A stretch of 64,000 bases of DNA from Bacteroidota bacterium (GTDB lineage: Bacteria; Bacteroidota; Bacteroidia; UBA8524), in the NCBI GenBank assembly GCA_006226545.1, contig SBGR01000079.1, positions 49,357 to 113,356 on the forward strand, given 5' to 3'. The first letter of the stretch is position 1; each line of letters opens with the position of its first letter. A model generated the notes under the pieces. That model saw only the letters and a program-made list of their open reading frames with translations. It ran no database searches and was not told where the DNA came from. This document shows positions 51,079-59,879 of the stretch, one piece after another. Position numbers and translations under genes: made by a program.

Positions 51079-52534
51079 AATCGCCAACGGTTTTAACTTC
51101 TTGTCCCAACCTAGCCCGGATGGACGAATTATTCAAAACGCTTGTGTCGTGCGTAACAAAATAACTGGCCCCACGGCGAATCATGGAATCCAGTGGAACT
51201 TCACCGTTCACTCTTACCCCAACCAATTGCTTTTCATTTAAGAAATTCCAGCCTTGGCTTTTGAGAAAATAAAAGTGAATGCACTTGCTTTCATCCGGAC
51301 CAACCACAATCAGTGAATCGCTCGGAATGGCTACTTGCAAGGCCGTACGCATGCTGTCGTTCCAGAATTCCTTTTCTATTCCCGGATTCTCATTGGCAAA
51401 ACGGGCCGGAATCATGCGGAAGCCACAGAGTACAATATGCAGAACTAGGAAACCCGCCAAAAGCGCCGGCTTATTCTTGAGCAACTTGGTGAGTCCAAAT
51501 GCCGCCACCGGAAGTAAAAACGCCAAGTAAGGCATCATGTAGTATTGGTGGTGCTCCAATACGCGCAACTCCAAGATATGGTAAACGCTGAATCCGCCTA
51601 CGAAAACAGCGAATGGCAAAAACAAAGGATGGTCTGCGCGCTTCTTGCTTTTGAGGAAGAACCATACTGCAGCCGTAAAGCCTACTAAAGCTACATAGCC
51701 AAATATCAGCTCCGGGAAATCGCTCAAGAAATTCTTTTTCAGCACATACAAAGCGAAATCGAGGCTATCTGCCGGCTTGATAGAGAGCCCAACCTCCAAC
51801 ATACCGGAACTTTCAATCAGTTTTTTAGAATAGCGGTACCACATCAATACCGGCACCACGGAAATCAATCCGAAGCCCGCCAAGCGAGTCCACTCCTGCC
51901 ATTTCAAAGGTTTCCAATCGCGCAAAACGGTTCCTGCCACAATAAACCCAATACCGAGGTACTGCAGTTTAACCAATCCGCCTAACAAGAAAAGCAAAGC
52001 AGAAAGCACCCATTGAAACTCCTTCTTCTTATACCACCATTGGTAGAAGAATACCAGTCCCCAAAGCACCAAAGGCAAAGCCAAGGTATCCGGCAAGGCA
52101 ATAAAGCCGTTGAAGAACATCTCCGGCGAAAAGAGGTAAAAGTAAAAGGCCACCGCAGCCGCTGTTTCTGATTTAAACCAGAGACGGGTGAGGTAATAAC
52201 AGGCTAAAGCCCCTAATACAGTAAACAGGAAGGACCAAACGCGGTGCACCCAGAGTTGGTCTCCGGTGATATGGTAGGTTTGTGCCACCACCCATTCGTA
52301 AAGTGGGAAATGCATTCCGGTAACGCCTTGTGTGGCGCCACGGTTATCTACCCGAGGTAGAAAAAGATTATTGTCTTCGTAGTAGTAGTTGTCTACTACC
52401 GAAAGGGTAAAGGTTTGCCTCCAAACGTGCTGACTGGCCGGTGCATCATGTAGAAAAGGCTGATGCATAAACCAAGCGATGAGTGCGCCCAAAAGCAGCA
52501 CCCACCTGATTTGTTTGGAGTTCAGTTCTTTCAT
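51044..52534 (-). CDS. Glycosyltransferase family 39-like integral membrane protein
   Basis: A 496-residue membrane protein with ten or more hydrophobic helices, consistent with dolichyl-phosphate-mannose or undecaprenyl-linked sugar transferases (PMT/ArnT type). Readable features are an N-terminal helix, the loop QHVWRQTFTLSVVDNYYYED with acidic residues that could be catalytic, GVTGMHFPLYEWVVAQ, and a C-terminal soluble tail. It probably adds a sugar to lipid A, glycans or protein in the envelope. The donor and acceptor are unknown. It lies 3 bases after fabD and may be co-transcribed with it. Confidence 0.85.
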   Translation of the reverse strand: MKELNSKQIRWVLLLGALIAWFMHQPFLHDAPASQHVWRQTFTLSVVDNYYYEDNNLFLPRVDNRGATQGVTGMHFPLYEWVVAQTYHITGDQLWVHRVWSFLFTVLGALACYYLTRLWFKSETAAAVAFYFYLFSPEMFFNGFIALPDTLALPLVLWGLVFFYQWWYKKKEFQWVLSALLFLLGGLVKLQYLGIGFIVAGTVLRDWKPLKWQEWTRLAGFGLISVVPVLMWYRYSKKLIESSGMLEVGLSIKPADSLDFALYVLKKNFLSDFPELIFGYVALVGFTAAVWFFLKSKKRADHPLFLPFAVFVGGFSVYHILELRVLEHHQYYMMPYLAFLLPVAAFGLTKLLKNKPALLAGFLVLHIVLCGFRMIPARFANENPGIEKEFWNDSMRTALQVAIPSDSLIVVGPDESKCIHFYFLKSQGWNFLNEKQLVGVRVNGEVPLDSMIRRGASYFVTHDTSVLNNSSIRARLGQEVKTVGDFKVFRLRSLAR

Positions 52535-52537
52535 GGC

Positions 52538-53422
52538 TTATTGAGCCAAGGCGCCGGCAGCTTCCACTTCCGGAGCGATCTTCTTAACGAGTCCTTGTAA
52601 AACTTTTCCCGGTCCAACCTCAACAAACTGGGTAGCACCATCGGCCACCATGGCTTGTACAGATTGCGTCCAGCGTACCGGAGCGGTAAGCTGAGCTACG
52701 AGGTTTACCTTAATTTCATCGGCAGAGGAAACTGCAGATGCTGTTACGTTTTGGTAAACCGGACAAGTTGGGTTATTGAATGGGGTATTGTTGATTGCCG
52801 CTTCCAATTCCTGGCGAGCAGGCTCCATCAAAGGAGAGTGGAAAGCACCCCCTACAGGCAATACCAAGGCACGTTTAGCGCCGGCAGCCTTCAGGCTTTC
52901 GCAGGCTGCATTGATTGCATCAATGGCGCCGGAGATTACCAGCTGGCCTGGGCAGTTATAGTTTGCAGCTACCACGATTCCCGGAGTAGCAGCACAGATT
53001 TCTTCTACTTTAGCATCTTCTAAACCAAGCACAGCCGCCATGGTAGAAGGCTCTGCTTCGCAGGCTTTTTGCATCGCCATCGCTCTTTGAGCAACCAGGC
53101 GTAAGCCGTTTTCGAAGGAAAGAGTACCGTTTGCAACCAAGGCAGAAAACTCTCCCAATGAGTGACCGGCAACCATATCAGGACGGAAATCGCCGCCTAA
53201 TACTTTGGCCATTACTACAGAGTGAAGGAAGATGGCCGGCTGAGTCACTTTGGTTTGTTTCAAAGACTCATCGGTGCCTTCAAACATTTCTTTGCTCAGG
53301 CTAAAGCCGAGGATTTCGTCTGCTTGTTGGAACATCTCTTTGGCCAGGCTATGCTGGTCATAGAGGTCTTTACCCATTCCAACGAATTGGGAACCCTGTC
53401 CCGGAAACACGTATGCTTTCAT
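52538..53422 (-). CDS. fabD: Malonyl-CoA:ACP transacylase
   Basis: A 294-residue enzyme that loads malonyl groups onto acyl carrier protein for fatty acid synthesis. The start MKAYVFPGQGSQFVGMGKDL contains the family GQGSQ motif; the nucleophile is Ser88 in GHSLGEFSALVA; the partner histidine is in GGAFHSPLMEPA. Length is normal. Its 5' end overlaps a small membrane-protein frame by 53 bases, and it is followed by the glycosyltransferase after 3 bases. Confidence 0.97.
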   Translation of the reverse strand: MKAYVFPGQGSQFVGMGKDLYDQHSLAKEMFQQADEILGFSLSKEMFEGTDESLKQTKVTQPAIFLHSVVMAKVLGGDFRPDMVAGHSLGEFSALVANGTLSFENGLRLVAQRAMAMQKACEAEPSTMAAVLGLEDAKVEEICAATPGIVVAANYNCPGQLVISGAIDAINAACESLKAAGAKRALVLPVGGAFHSPLMEPARQELEAAINNTPFNNPTCPVYQNVTASAVSSADEIKVNLVAQLTAPVRWTQSVQAMVADGATQFVEVGPGKVLQGLVKKIAPEVEAAGALAQ

Positions 53423-53576
53423 GGTATTGCTCAGATATAGGATTTGCTTGATTTCTCGCCTTGATTTTTTGGTTCTTACGGTAAATGATCAAGATGGCCA
53501 TGAAGACCAAAAAGATCATGGAAGAGATGAAGATGATTTTAAATTGCTTCGGATTCGGTTCGTAAGGGCTACCCAT
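53370..53576 (-). CDS. Small membrane protein between PTPS and fabD
   Basis: A 68-residue frame with one clear transmembrane helix (FKIIFISSMIFLVFMAILII) and a basic cytoplasmic side (YRKNQKIKARNQ). Its ATG overlaps the stop of the second PTPS gene (ATGGGTAG), a coupling arrangement, but its 3' end overlaps fabD by 53 bases. I do not recognise a family. Topology and coupling favour a real small gene; the long overlap with fabD is a caution. Confidence 0.5.
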   Translation of the reverse strand: MGSPYEPNPKQFKIIFISSMIFLVFMAILIIYRKNQKIKARNQANPISEQYHESIRVSGTGFPIRWNG

Positions 53577-53991
53577 AATACTCGACGTAATTCTGTTCTG
53601 TTTCGTACAATTTTATACAATGCAGGTCACAATTGGCCAAATGTGGCTCAATTTGTTCCCAAATACCCACCGCAATATTTTCAATGCTGGCCATTTTCCC
53701 CGCCATGAAATCCACGTCTTCGTTGATATTCCGGTGATCCAGCTTATCAATTACCTGATCTCTAATGATGCGTTTCAGTACTTTCAGGTCGATGACAAAT
53801 CCTGTTTCCGGATCTGGCGTACCCTTTACTGTAACATAGAGATCAAAGTTGTGGCCATGCCAGTTTTTGTTAGCACAGCGTCCGAATACCGCATCGTTTT
53901 CCTCTTCTGTCCATTTCGGGTTATAGAGTTTATGTGCGGCATTAAAATGCTCTTTACGGGTGATGTAAAGCAATTTAGGTTTCTCAGCCAT
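53569..53991 (-). CDS. 6-pyruvoyl/6-carboxytetrahydropterin synthase family protein (PTPS, copy 2)
   Basis: A 140-residue second PTPS-family protein. It shares with copy 1 the zinc ligands (FNAAHKLYNP, WHGHNFDL), the cysteine in FGRCANKNWHGH with the same C-x5-HGH spacing, DHRNINEDVD and the C-terminal YETEQNYVEYYG. Despite these shared marks, large parts differ, so they are old paralogues. It could be the QueD-type enzyme for queuosine or the biopterin-type synthase; the shared spacing points to the latter for both. It heads an operon with the small membrane protein, fabD and the glycosyltransferase. A -7 box precedes it. Confidence 0.88.
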   Translation of the reverse strand: MAEKPKLLYITRKEHFNAAHKLYNPKWTEEENDAVFGRCANKNWHGHNFDLYVTVKGTPDPETGFVIDLKVLKRIIRDQVIDKLDHRNINEDVDFMAGKMASIENIAVGIWEQIEPHLANCDLHCIKLYETEQNYVEYYG

Positions 53992-54355
53992 TCCTGTAGG
54001 TTATCCGTTGTTGCGCGGCAAAGATATGGAGATTTAGGTGAAAGCAGCGATATGCTCTAAAAGACTATTGTAGGTGTAATATTCAACCCAAGTACACCTC
54101 TCCGGCTATTCAGCAATTATTCTTGTCTTTAATTACAGCCTTTCATCCTGCCTAAACATGGGTAGCTTCCTATTCAGCTACCCAACCTCAAGTGCCTAAA
54201 TGCAGAGACAATTTTGACTTTGAACCGAAATTACCCCGTCCCATCGCTAAACAAAGACACTTCATCCCTCTTTGTTTTCAGCCTTGAACAGAAATTTTTC
54301 CCTTTGCTGTAACCTTTAGTAAATCACCTGCGTAACAGGTACAAGAAACAGCACT
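53992..54355. other. Intergenic region upstream of PTPS copy 2 and a surface-protein gene
   Basis: About 364 bases. It contains the predicted -7 box of PTPS copy 2 (54019-54026) and a small ACCTG / CAGGT inverted repeat at 54326-54340 before the plus-strand surface-protein gene. No reading frame or repeat of note was seen. Confidence 0.5.
54019..54026 (-). promoter_or_regulatory. Predicted -7 box of PTPS copy 2
   Basis: TATCTTTG on the minus strand, an exact TAnnTTTG match, 27 bases before the ATG at 53991. Confidence 0.5.
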
Positions 54356-55381
54356 ATGAAAAAAATCATTTTACTCTTGAGTTTGAGCGCCTTTAGTCTC
54401 TCAACTCTATTTGGCCAGATTGAACTGGATAGGAGTGATTTCAGTTATGCCCCTGCCACCTTCCAAATGGCAGAAGATACCAATGCCATCCTTCCGGCCG
54501 ACTTCGCATTAGGAGGTCCAAATAAAACGTGGGACTTTTCTACCCTCGCTAACCATGGCAGCTTTGAAGCTCGCTTTTTAACACCGAGCGCAGCCAACGG
54601 AGGTACCCAATACGATTCATGTAACGTGGTTATTCAGAGCGATAGCCGCTACGACGATTACGAATACATCAACGCTCAAGACTTCATCTTCAAATTCCTC
54701 GGACAATCAGAAGACACCATGGGTGGAGAACTTTCAAGGTCTACCATGATGAAGTTTCCATTGAACTACGGCGACGGCTGGAATGATTCGAATACCGCCG
54801 TATTGGTCTACCCGGGAAGCGATTTCAATATCCCTTTTGATTCCATCAAAATTGAAGTTTACGTTTCCATAGACAATGTGGTAGATGCTTGGGGCAAACT
54901 CAAACTAGCCATTGGCGAATCGGATGTACTCCGTTTAAAGTCTACCGTCTTTGTTGACTACTCTGCCTCAGTATACAATGGCATCATAGGCTGGACACCG
55001 ATTCAGCAAGATCAAGTGAGTACCGACGAATACAGGTTCTTCAGCAAAAAATGCGGCTACAACCTGGCTCAGGTTTCGGAAGACCAAAACGGCGCATTGG
55101 TGGAATACCGCAGTGCTTCACTCTTGAGTTCTAAAACGCCTGAAATGAATACCCCTCAGGTATACCCTAATCCTGTAAACAACGGAACACTTTGGGTTGA
55201 TGTGCAAGAGCCAATCAATCTGAAGGTTTACAGCATCGATGGCAAGCTCATCCGAGAAATGAACTATACAAACATCGGTCAGCAGGCCGTAAGCACAGGT
55301 GAATTGACACCAGGCACCTATTACGTGCAATTTACCAATAGGCTCGGCATGCAAAGCAATACCAAAATTATCGTGCAATAA
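54356..55381 (+). CDS. Secreted protein with type A T9SS sorting domain
   Basis: A 341-residue exported protein. The signal peptide is MKKIILLLSLSAFSLSTLFG. The body (about 22-260) is a beta-rich domain with FALGGPNKTWDFSTLANHGS and repeated Asp/Tyr segments; it has no enzyme motif that I recognise. Residues about 265-341 form a type A sorting domain: PQVYPNPVNNGTLWVDV, LKVYSIDGKLIREMNY and LTPGTYYVQFTN. It would be exported by the T9SS encoded in this window and anchored or released at the surface. It is monocistronic, with a terminator at 55404. Confidence 0.87.
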   Translation: MKKIILLLSLSAFSLSTLFGQIELDRSDFSYAPATFQMAEDTNAILPADFALGGPNKTWDFSTLANHGSFEARFLTPSAANGGTQYDSCNVVIQSDSRYDDYEYINAQDFIFKFLGQSEDTMGGELSRSTMMKFPLNYGDGWNDSNTAVLVYPGSDFNIPFDSIKIEVYVSIDNVVDAWGKLKLAIGESDVLRLKSTVFVDYSASVYNGIIGWTPIQQDQVSTDEYRFFSKKCGYNLAQVSEDQNGALVEYRSASLLSSKTPEMNTPQVYPNPVNNGTLWVDVQEPINLKVYSIDGKLIREMNYTNIGQQAVSTGELTPGTYYVQFTNRLGMQSNTKIIVQ

Positions 55382-55403
55382 TCAAGTCACCCTATATCCG
55401 AGT

Positions 55404-55437
55404 GAGGGCCTCCAATTGGGGGCCCTTCTCATTTTTT
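55404..55437 (+). terminator. Rho-independent terminator of the sorting-domain protein gene
   Basis: AGGGCC / GGCCCT stem with loop, followed after a few bases by TTTTTT. Confidence 0.82.
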
Positions 55438-55453
55438 AGCGATGCGAAATGCT

Positions 55454-55461
55454 TAGCTTTG
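55454..55461 (+). promoter_or_regulatory. Predicted -7 box of hldD
   Basis: TAGCTTTG matches TAnnTTTG and ends 7 bases before the ATG at 55469, again predicting a very short leader. Confidence 0.5.
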
Positions 55462-55468
55462 CCACATC

Positions 55469-56434
55469 ATGATAGTTGTAACAGGTGCAGCCGGATTCAT
55501 CGGCAGTTGTTTGGTTCAGAAGCTCAATGAGAATCGCTTTTTCGATGTGGTCGCCGTGGATGATTTCTCCCGTGCCGACAAAAACAAAAACCTCGAAGGC
55601 AAAAAGCTGGCAGCTAAAGTAGACCGCATGGAATTCTTCAATTGGCTCGACGCCAACGAAGACCAAGTGCAGTTCATCTTTCACCTAGGTGCCCGAACGG
55701 ATACCACCGAGTTTGATGTGAACATCTTCAACGAACTCAACCTCAACTACTCCAAAACCATGTGGGAGAAATGCGTGGAATATGGACTTCCGCTCGTTTA
55801 CGCATCTTCGGCGGCTACCTACGGCATGGGTGAATTGGGTTACAAAGACGATGAATCTTTGATTCCGCAGCTGACGCCACTTAACCCCTACGGCGACTCT
55901 AAAAACGATTTCGATATCTGGGCCCTGAGACAGGAAAAGAAACCTTATTTCTTTGCCGGACTCAAGTTCTTCAACGTATACGGTCCAAATGAATACCACA
56001 AAGGCCGCATGGCGTCGGTCATTATGCACGGCTTTAATCAGATCAAAGAAACCGGTAAGATGAAGCTATTCCGCTCCCATAACCCGGACTATACCGATGG
56101 TGGACAGATGCGCGACTTCGTTTACGTTAAAGACGTGGTGGAGGTTTGCCATTGGCTGATGTACCACCGCAAAGACTCCGGCATCTACAACTTAGGCTCG
56201 GGTACGGCTCGCCCTTTCTTGGATTTAGCGAAAGCCACCTTCAACGCTATGGGCATCGAGCCTGTTATTGACTTTGTAGACACCCCAATTGACATCCGCG
56301 ACAAATACCAATACTTCACCGAAGCCGATATGAGCAAGCTGAAAGGCATCGGGTATCCGCATGAGTTCATCTCCTTGGAAGATGGGGTGAAGGATTATGT
56401 GCAAGGGTATTTGTTGGAGCATAAGGCTTATTGA
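55469..56434 (+). CDS. hldD: ADP-L-glycero-D-manno-heptose 6-epimerase
   Basis: A 321-residue short-chain dehydrogenase-like epimerase. It begins with the NAD(P)-binding MIVVTGAAGFIGSCLVQKL, has HLGARTDTTEFDVNIFNE, the catalytic Tyr-xxx-Lys in NPYGDSKNDFDIWALRQEKK, FFNVYGPNEYHKGRMASVIM and DGGQMRDFVYVKDVVEV, all hallmarks of HldD/RfaD. It makes the heptose donor for lipopolysaccharide inner core. Other hld genes are not adjacent. A -7 box lies 7 bases before the start. Confidence 0.95.
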   Translation: MIVVTGAAGFIGSCLVQKLNENRFFDVVAVDDFSRADKNKNLEGKKLAAKVDRMEFFNWLDANEDQVQFIFHLGARTDTTEFDVNIFNELNLNYSKTMWEKCVEYGLPLVYASSAATYGMGELGYKDDESLIPQLTPLNPYGDSKNDFDIWALRQEKKPYFFAGLKFFNVYGPNEYHKGRMASVIMHGFNQIKETGKMKLFRSHNPDYTDGGQMRDFVYVKDVVEVCHWLMYHRKDSGIYNLGSGTARPFLDLAKATFNAMGIEPVIDFVDTPIDIRDKYQYFTEADMSKLKGIGYPHEFISLEDGVKDYVQGYLLEHKAY

Positions 56435-56439
56435 GGAAA

Positions 56440-56468
56440 GTTTTAAGTGTTAAGTTTTAAGAGTTAAG
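56440..56468. repeat. Short direct repeat of a GTTTTAAG / GTTAAG type
   Basis: The stretch after hldD reads as GTTTTAAGTGTTAAGTTTTA continued by AGAGTTAAG, a low-complexity pair of (T)TTAAG(W)GTTAAG units. Similar short AT-rich repeats are common between genes in Bacteroidota. Function unknown. Confidence 0.4.
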
Positions 56469-56541
56469 CTTTTGTGGAGGCACAATTCCAAGGCTTAATA
56501 CTAGCTTAAAATTCGCGACCTAGTTTCGAAGCCAGATCTCC

Positions 56542-57210
56542 ATGAAGAAATTTCTAGCTGAAGCGGTTGGCACCTTTGTTTTGGTCTTTCTAGGCACAGG
56601 GGCCATAGTGTTGAATGACTTGAGCGATGGCCAACTCAGCCACCTTGGTGTTTCTCTCAGTTTTGGCTTGGCCGTTACCATCATGATTTATGCCTTTGCT
56701 CGTACTTCCGGTGCGCACATTAATCCGGCAGTAAGCCTAGCCTTCTGGGCAAACAAGCAGCTGGAGCGGAAGCTCGTTCTTCCCTACTTGCTTGCTCAAA
56801 CAACCGGAGCCATTCTAGCGAGTCTCCTACTTTCCCTAGTCGCACCTCAACACCCTACGCTGGGCGCTACCTTACCACAAACCAGCATTGGCAATGCTAT
56901 CGCCATTGAATTTGGGATGAGTTTCTTGCTGATGTTTTGGATACTTTATGTTTCCAATCGAGGCTCAGGTTCGCTGCACCTGGCAGCCATAAGTATTGGA
57001 ATCGTGGTAGCCTTGGAAGCCTATTTCGGCGGACCCTTTACCGGCGCGTCCATGAACCCCGCTAGGTCTTTGGGGCCAGCATTGGTATCTGGAAATCTGG
57101 ATTCACTTTGGATATATTTTATTGCACCAATTTCCGGGATGCTGTTTGCCGTTTTAATATCGAAAATGAAGTCCAATCGACTCAATACCCCTCCAACTCA
57201 CCCAAAGTAA
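56542..57210 (+). CDS. Aquaporin / MIP-family channel
   Basis: A 222-residue channel with six transmembrane helices and the two half-helices of the MIP fold: first NPA in SGAHINPAVSLAFWANK, second NPA in TGASMNPARSLGPAL, the latter followed by the pore-lining Arg. The N-terminus KKFLAEAVGTFVLVFLGTGA is typical. The Arg after the second NPA and the general pattern suit water-selective channels, but glycerol transport cannot be excluded. Its 3' end overlaps the convergent TIGR02757 gene by 29 bases. Confidence 0.93.
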   Translation: MKKFLAEAVGTFVLVFLGTGAIVLNDLSDGQLSHLGVSLSFGLAVTIMIYAFARTSGAHINPAVSLAFWANKQLERKLVLPYLLAQTTGAILASLLLSLVAPQHPTLGATLPQTSIGNAIAIEFGMSFLLMFWILYVSNRGSGSLHLAAISIGIVVALEAYFGGPFTGASMNPARSLGPALVSGNLDSLWIYFIAPISGMLFAVLISKMKSNRLNTPPTHPK

Positions 57211-57952
57211 ACAGAGCATAATCGTATTGAACAGGATCTTCCGGACTCATTTGCTTGAGTACTTCCGTCAGTTCTACGGCCGATTGCCAATCAGCTTGTT
57301 TTCTAGTAAGCAAGCCTAGACCCGAGGCTACGCGGTGAACATGGGTATCCAGTGGACAGATGAGATCAGTGGTATGGATTTGTTTCCAGATACCGAAATC
57401 AACGCCCTTATCTGATGGTCTGACCATCCAGCGCAGGTACATGTTCAATCGCTTGCAAGCCGACTTCTTAGCTGGGGTAGCGATGTGTTTTTGGGTACGA
57501 TCCGGTGCAAAAGGCAGACTGAAGAAGGTATCGTGAAATCGCTTTAATCCGGCTTCCATGGGTACTTCAAGCGAGGAATCCGGCAAGAATAAAGTTTCGA
57601 GGCTATCCGCTTTGCGGTAATAATATTGAAGAAACTCCAAGAAGTAAAGGAGGTCGGTATCGTTAAAGGTGCGGTGCACAAAACCCAAGAAGCGTTCTCT
57701 ATCCTGCTCTTGGTGGTTTACCATAAAATCGTGTGGTGCATCGTCCATCCATTCCATCAGCTTCAAACAATTCCGAATGATGGTGGTTCTTTGTCCCCAA
57801 GCCAAAGTAGCCGCGAACAAACCAGCAATTTCAATGTCTTGCTTTTTGCTGTAGCGATGCGGAATCTGAATCGGATCGTTCAGTATGAAATCGGGATGCT
57901 CGTAACGATGTACCCGTTCATCCAGAAAGATTTGTAGCTTGTTGAGATTCAA
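57182..57952 (-). CDS. TIGR02757 / DUF2400 family protein
   Basis: A 256-residue protein of the TIGR02757 family, function unknown. Features seen: LNKLQIFLDERVHRYEHPDF, DPIQIPHRYSKKQDIEIAGL, FAATLAWGQRTTIIRNC, KRLNMYLRWMVRPSDKGVDF and ICPLDTHVHRVASGLGLLTR. The last motif resembles the helix-hairpin-helix and Asp of the endonuclease III/MutY superfamily, so a DNA-glycosylase-like fold is possible. The TTG start overlaps the prsW stop by 4 bases, making it the third gene of a metB-prsW-TIGR02757 unit. Confidence 0.85.
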   Translation of the reverse strand: MNLNKLQIFLDERVHRYEHPDFILNDPIQIPHRYSKKQDIEIAGLFAATLAWGQRTTIIRNCLKLMEWMDDAPHDFMVNHQEQDRERFLGFVHRTFNDTDLLYFLEFLQYYYRKADSLETLFLPDSSLEVPMEAGLKRFHDTFFSLPFAPDRTQKHIATPAKKSACKRLNMYLRWMVRPSDKGVDFGIWKQIHTTDLICPLDTHVHRVASGLGLLTRKQADWQSAVELTEVLKQMSPEDPVQYDYALFTLGELEGY

Positions 57953-58644
57953 AATTTGAGTCGGAACGGTGAGTCTTTTTGGTGCATCAAAATCGCTCTG
58001 CGCGATAACCTAATTCCGAAGTAAAGCGAAAGGAATGCACCGATGGAAATACCCGGAATATTGCGCAGGAAGAGGAAGAAATCGTAAGAGCCATGGAAGA
58101 ATACTGCCGAAAGCAAACCTAAGGCAAGGTAAACCGGGCGCATCGGACTGAATTTCGATATCCCTACAAAATAGCCCATCACAATAGCAAAGGTGGCATG
58201 TGCCGGTACGGCGGTGAACCCGCGAAGTATGGCTACCCAATACGCTTCGTGGGGCTGTGAATTGTAAAAGACGTAAAGCAGGTTCTCCGAAATAGCGAAG
58301 CCCATAGACACCGCTACGGCATATACAATCCCATCAAAGGGTTCATTAAAATCCTTACGAGGATAGGCTACCAGCAAAAGCAAAAGCCACTTCACCCCTT
58401 CTTCGGTTAAGCCTACGGAGACATAAGCATAAAGAGCTGTGTCCAGCCAATTGCGACTCACGCCAAATCCCGCGTTCTGCCAGAGCAAATTGAAATAGAG
58501 AACGGCCAAAGGGCTAAGCAAACCTGCCAGCAGACAGAGCGCCACCAAGGTGAGCGGTTCCTTCTCATAGCGGTCTTTCAGGTATACCCAGCCTAAGATG
58601 AGCATACCCGGACCGATAGTTAATGCCAGCAGGAGCCAGTTCAT
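57949..58644 (-). CDS. PrsW-family intramembrane metalloprotease
   Basis: A 231-residue membrane protein with about seven hydrophobic helices. The catalytic motif pattern of PrsW-like enzymes is visible: VGLTEEGVKWLLLLLVAYPR (EExxK), FTAVPAHATFAIVMGYFVGI (His) and VFFHGSYDFFLFL (His-x-x-x-D). PrsW cleaves anti-sigma factors in Bacillus; the substrate here is unknown, although two ECF sigma systems lie in the same window. Its start shares one base with the metB stop (TAATG). Confidence 0.87.
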   Translation of the reverse strand: MNWLLLALTIGPGMLILGWVYLKDRYEKEPLTLVALCLLAGLLSPLAVLYFNLLWQNAGFGVSRNWLDTALYAYVSVGLTEEGVKWLLLLLVAYPRKDFNEPFDGIVYAVAVSMGFAISENLLYVFYNSQPHEAYWVAILRGFTAVPAHATFAIVMGYFVGISKFSPMRPVYLALGLLSAVFFHGSYDFFLFLRNIPGISIGAFLSLYFGIRLSRRAILMHQKDSPFRLKF

Positions 58645-59783
58645 TAGCCGATGGCTTGTTCCAAATCAGCAATGAGGTCGTCTACATCTTCGATACCCAC
58701 GCTCAAGCGGATAAGCGAATCAGACAAACCGGCTTTCATGCGCTCTTCACGCGGGATGGAAGCGTGCGTCATGGAAGCAGGGTGACCCAATAGTGATTCT
58801 ACACCACCAAGTGATTCAGCACAAGCGAACAAGTGGGTAGAGGAAGCAAATTTCATGGCAGCTTCAATCGAATCTTCTTTCAATTCAAAGGAGATCATAC
58901 CGCCGAAGTCGCGCATCTGACGTTTGGCTACTTCGTGGTTTGGATGATCGGTGAAGCCCGGCCAGAATACTTTGGCCACTTTCGGGTGGTTTTTCAGGTA
59001 ATGTGCGATTTTAGCTCCGTTCTCGCAGTGGCGTTGCATGCGGATATGCAAGGTCTTGATTCCGCGCAAAACCAAAAATGCATCCATTGGACCAGGAGTG
59101 GCACCAGAAGCATTCTGGATAAACTCCAGACGTGTTTTTAAATCGTCGTCGCTGCACACCAAAGCACCCATTACCACGTCAGAGTGTCCGGCGATGTATT
59201 TGGTGATGGAGTGCATCACTAAATCGGCACCGTGATCCATTGGGTTTTGGAGGTATGGTGAAGCGAAGGTATTGTCGACAGCCAATAGTGCATTGTGCTT
59301 TTTAGCGATGCTTGCCAAGGCTGCGATATCAATGATTTTCAGAGTTGGGTTGGTAGGCGTTTCGGCCCAAATCAATTTGGTGTTCGGCGTGATGGCTGCT
59401 TCAACCAATTCAGGCTTGGTCATGTCCACGAAGGTGAATTTGATTCCCAGCGGTTGGTAGATTTTGGTGAAGATACGGAAGGTACCGCCGTAGAGGTCGT
59501 TGGTAGCCACGATTTCATCGCCCGGTTGGAACAATTTACACACCGCATCGATGGCGCCCATGCCGGTTGAAAAACACAAGCCGTGTTTGGCATTTTCCAA
59601 TGCTGCAAGCTGATCTTGCAACTGAGTACGGGTTGGGTTATGGGTTCTGCTGTATTCGTATCCTTTGTGATCGCCCGGAGAAGCCTGCACGTAGGTGGAG
59701 GTCTGGTAAATCGGGGTCATGATGGCGCCGGTAGTTGGATCTGGATGCACACCGGCATGCAAAGCTTTCGTTCCAAATTTCAT
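58644..59783 (-). CDS. metB: Cystathionine gamma-synthase / gamma-lyase family protein
   Basis: A 379-residue PLP enzyme of the Cys/Met metabolism family. The N-terminus has TKALHAGVHPDPTTGAIMTP and YEYSRTHNPTRTQLQDQLAA; the PLP lysine is in VMHSITKYIAGHSDVVMG; and the C-terminal part has SLGGVESLLGHPASMTHASI and LIRLSVGIEDVDDLIADL. Members make or break cystathionine; sequence alone does not separate gamma-synthase from gamma-lyase here, so the symbol is provisional. It is first in a unit with prsW and TIGR02757. Confidence 0.92.
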   Translation of the reverse strand: MKFGTKALHAGVHPDPTTGAIMTPIYQTSTYVQASPGDHKGYEYSRTHNPTRTQLQDQLAALENAKHGLCFSTGMGAIDAVCKLFQPGDEIVATNDLYGGTFRIFTKIYQPLGIKFTFVDMTKPELVEAAITPNTKLIWAETPTNPTLKIIDIAALASIAKKHNALLAVDNTFASPYLQNPMDHGADLVMHSITKYIAGHSDVVMGALVCSDDDLKTRLEFIQNASGATPGPMDAFLVLRGIKTLHIRMQRHCENGAKIAHYLKNHPKVAKVFWPGFTDHPNHEVAKRQMRDFGGMISFELKEDSIEAAMKFASSTHLFACAESLGGVESLLGHPASMTHASIPREERMKAGLSDSLIRLSVGIEDVDDLIADLEQAIG

Positions 59784-59787
59784 ACTG

Positions 59788-59795
59788 CGAAGATA
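59788..59795 (-). promoter_or_regulatory. Predicted -7 box of metB
   Basis: TATCTTCG on the minus strand resembles TAnnTTTG (one mismatch) and ends 4 bases before the ATG at 59783. Confidence 0.4.
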
Positions 59796-59879
59796 GCTAT
59801 TCAGACAGCTCTTGCTACCCTTCTCGACTTAATTTGCTAAGAGCGATTTGAACTACTCTCCATATTCTCAAAGTACCCT

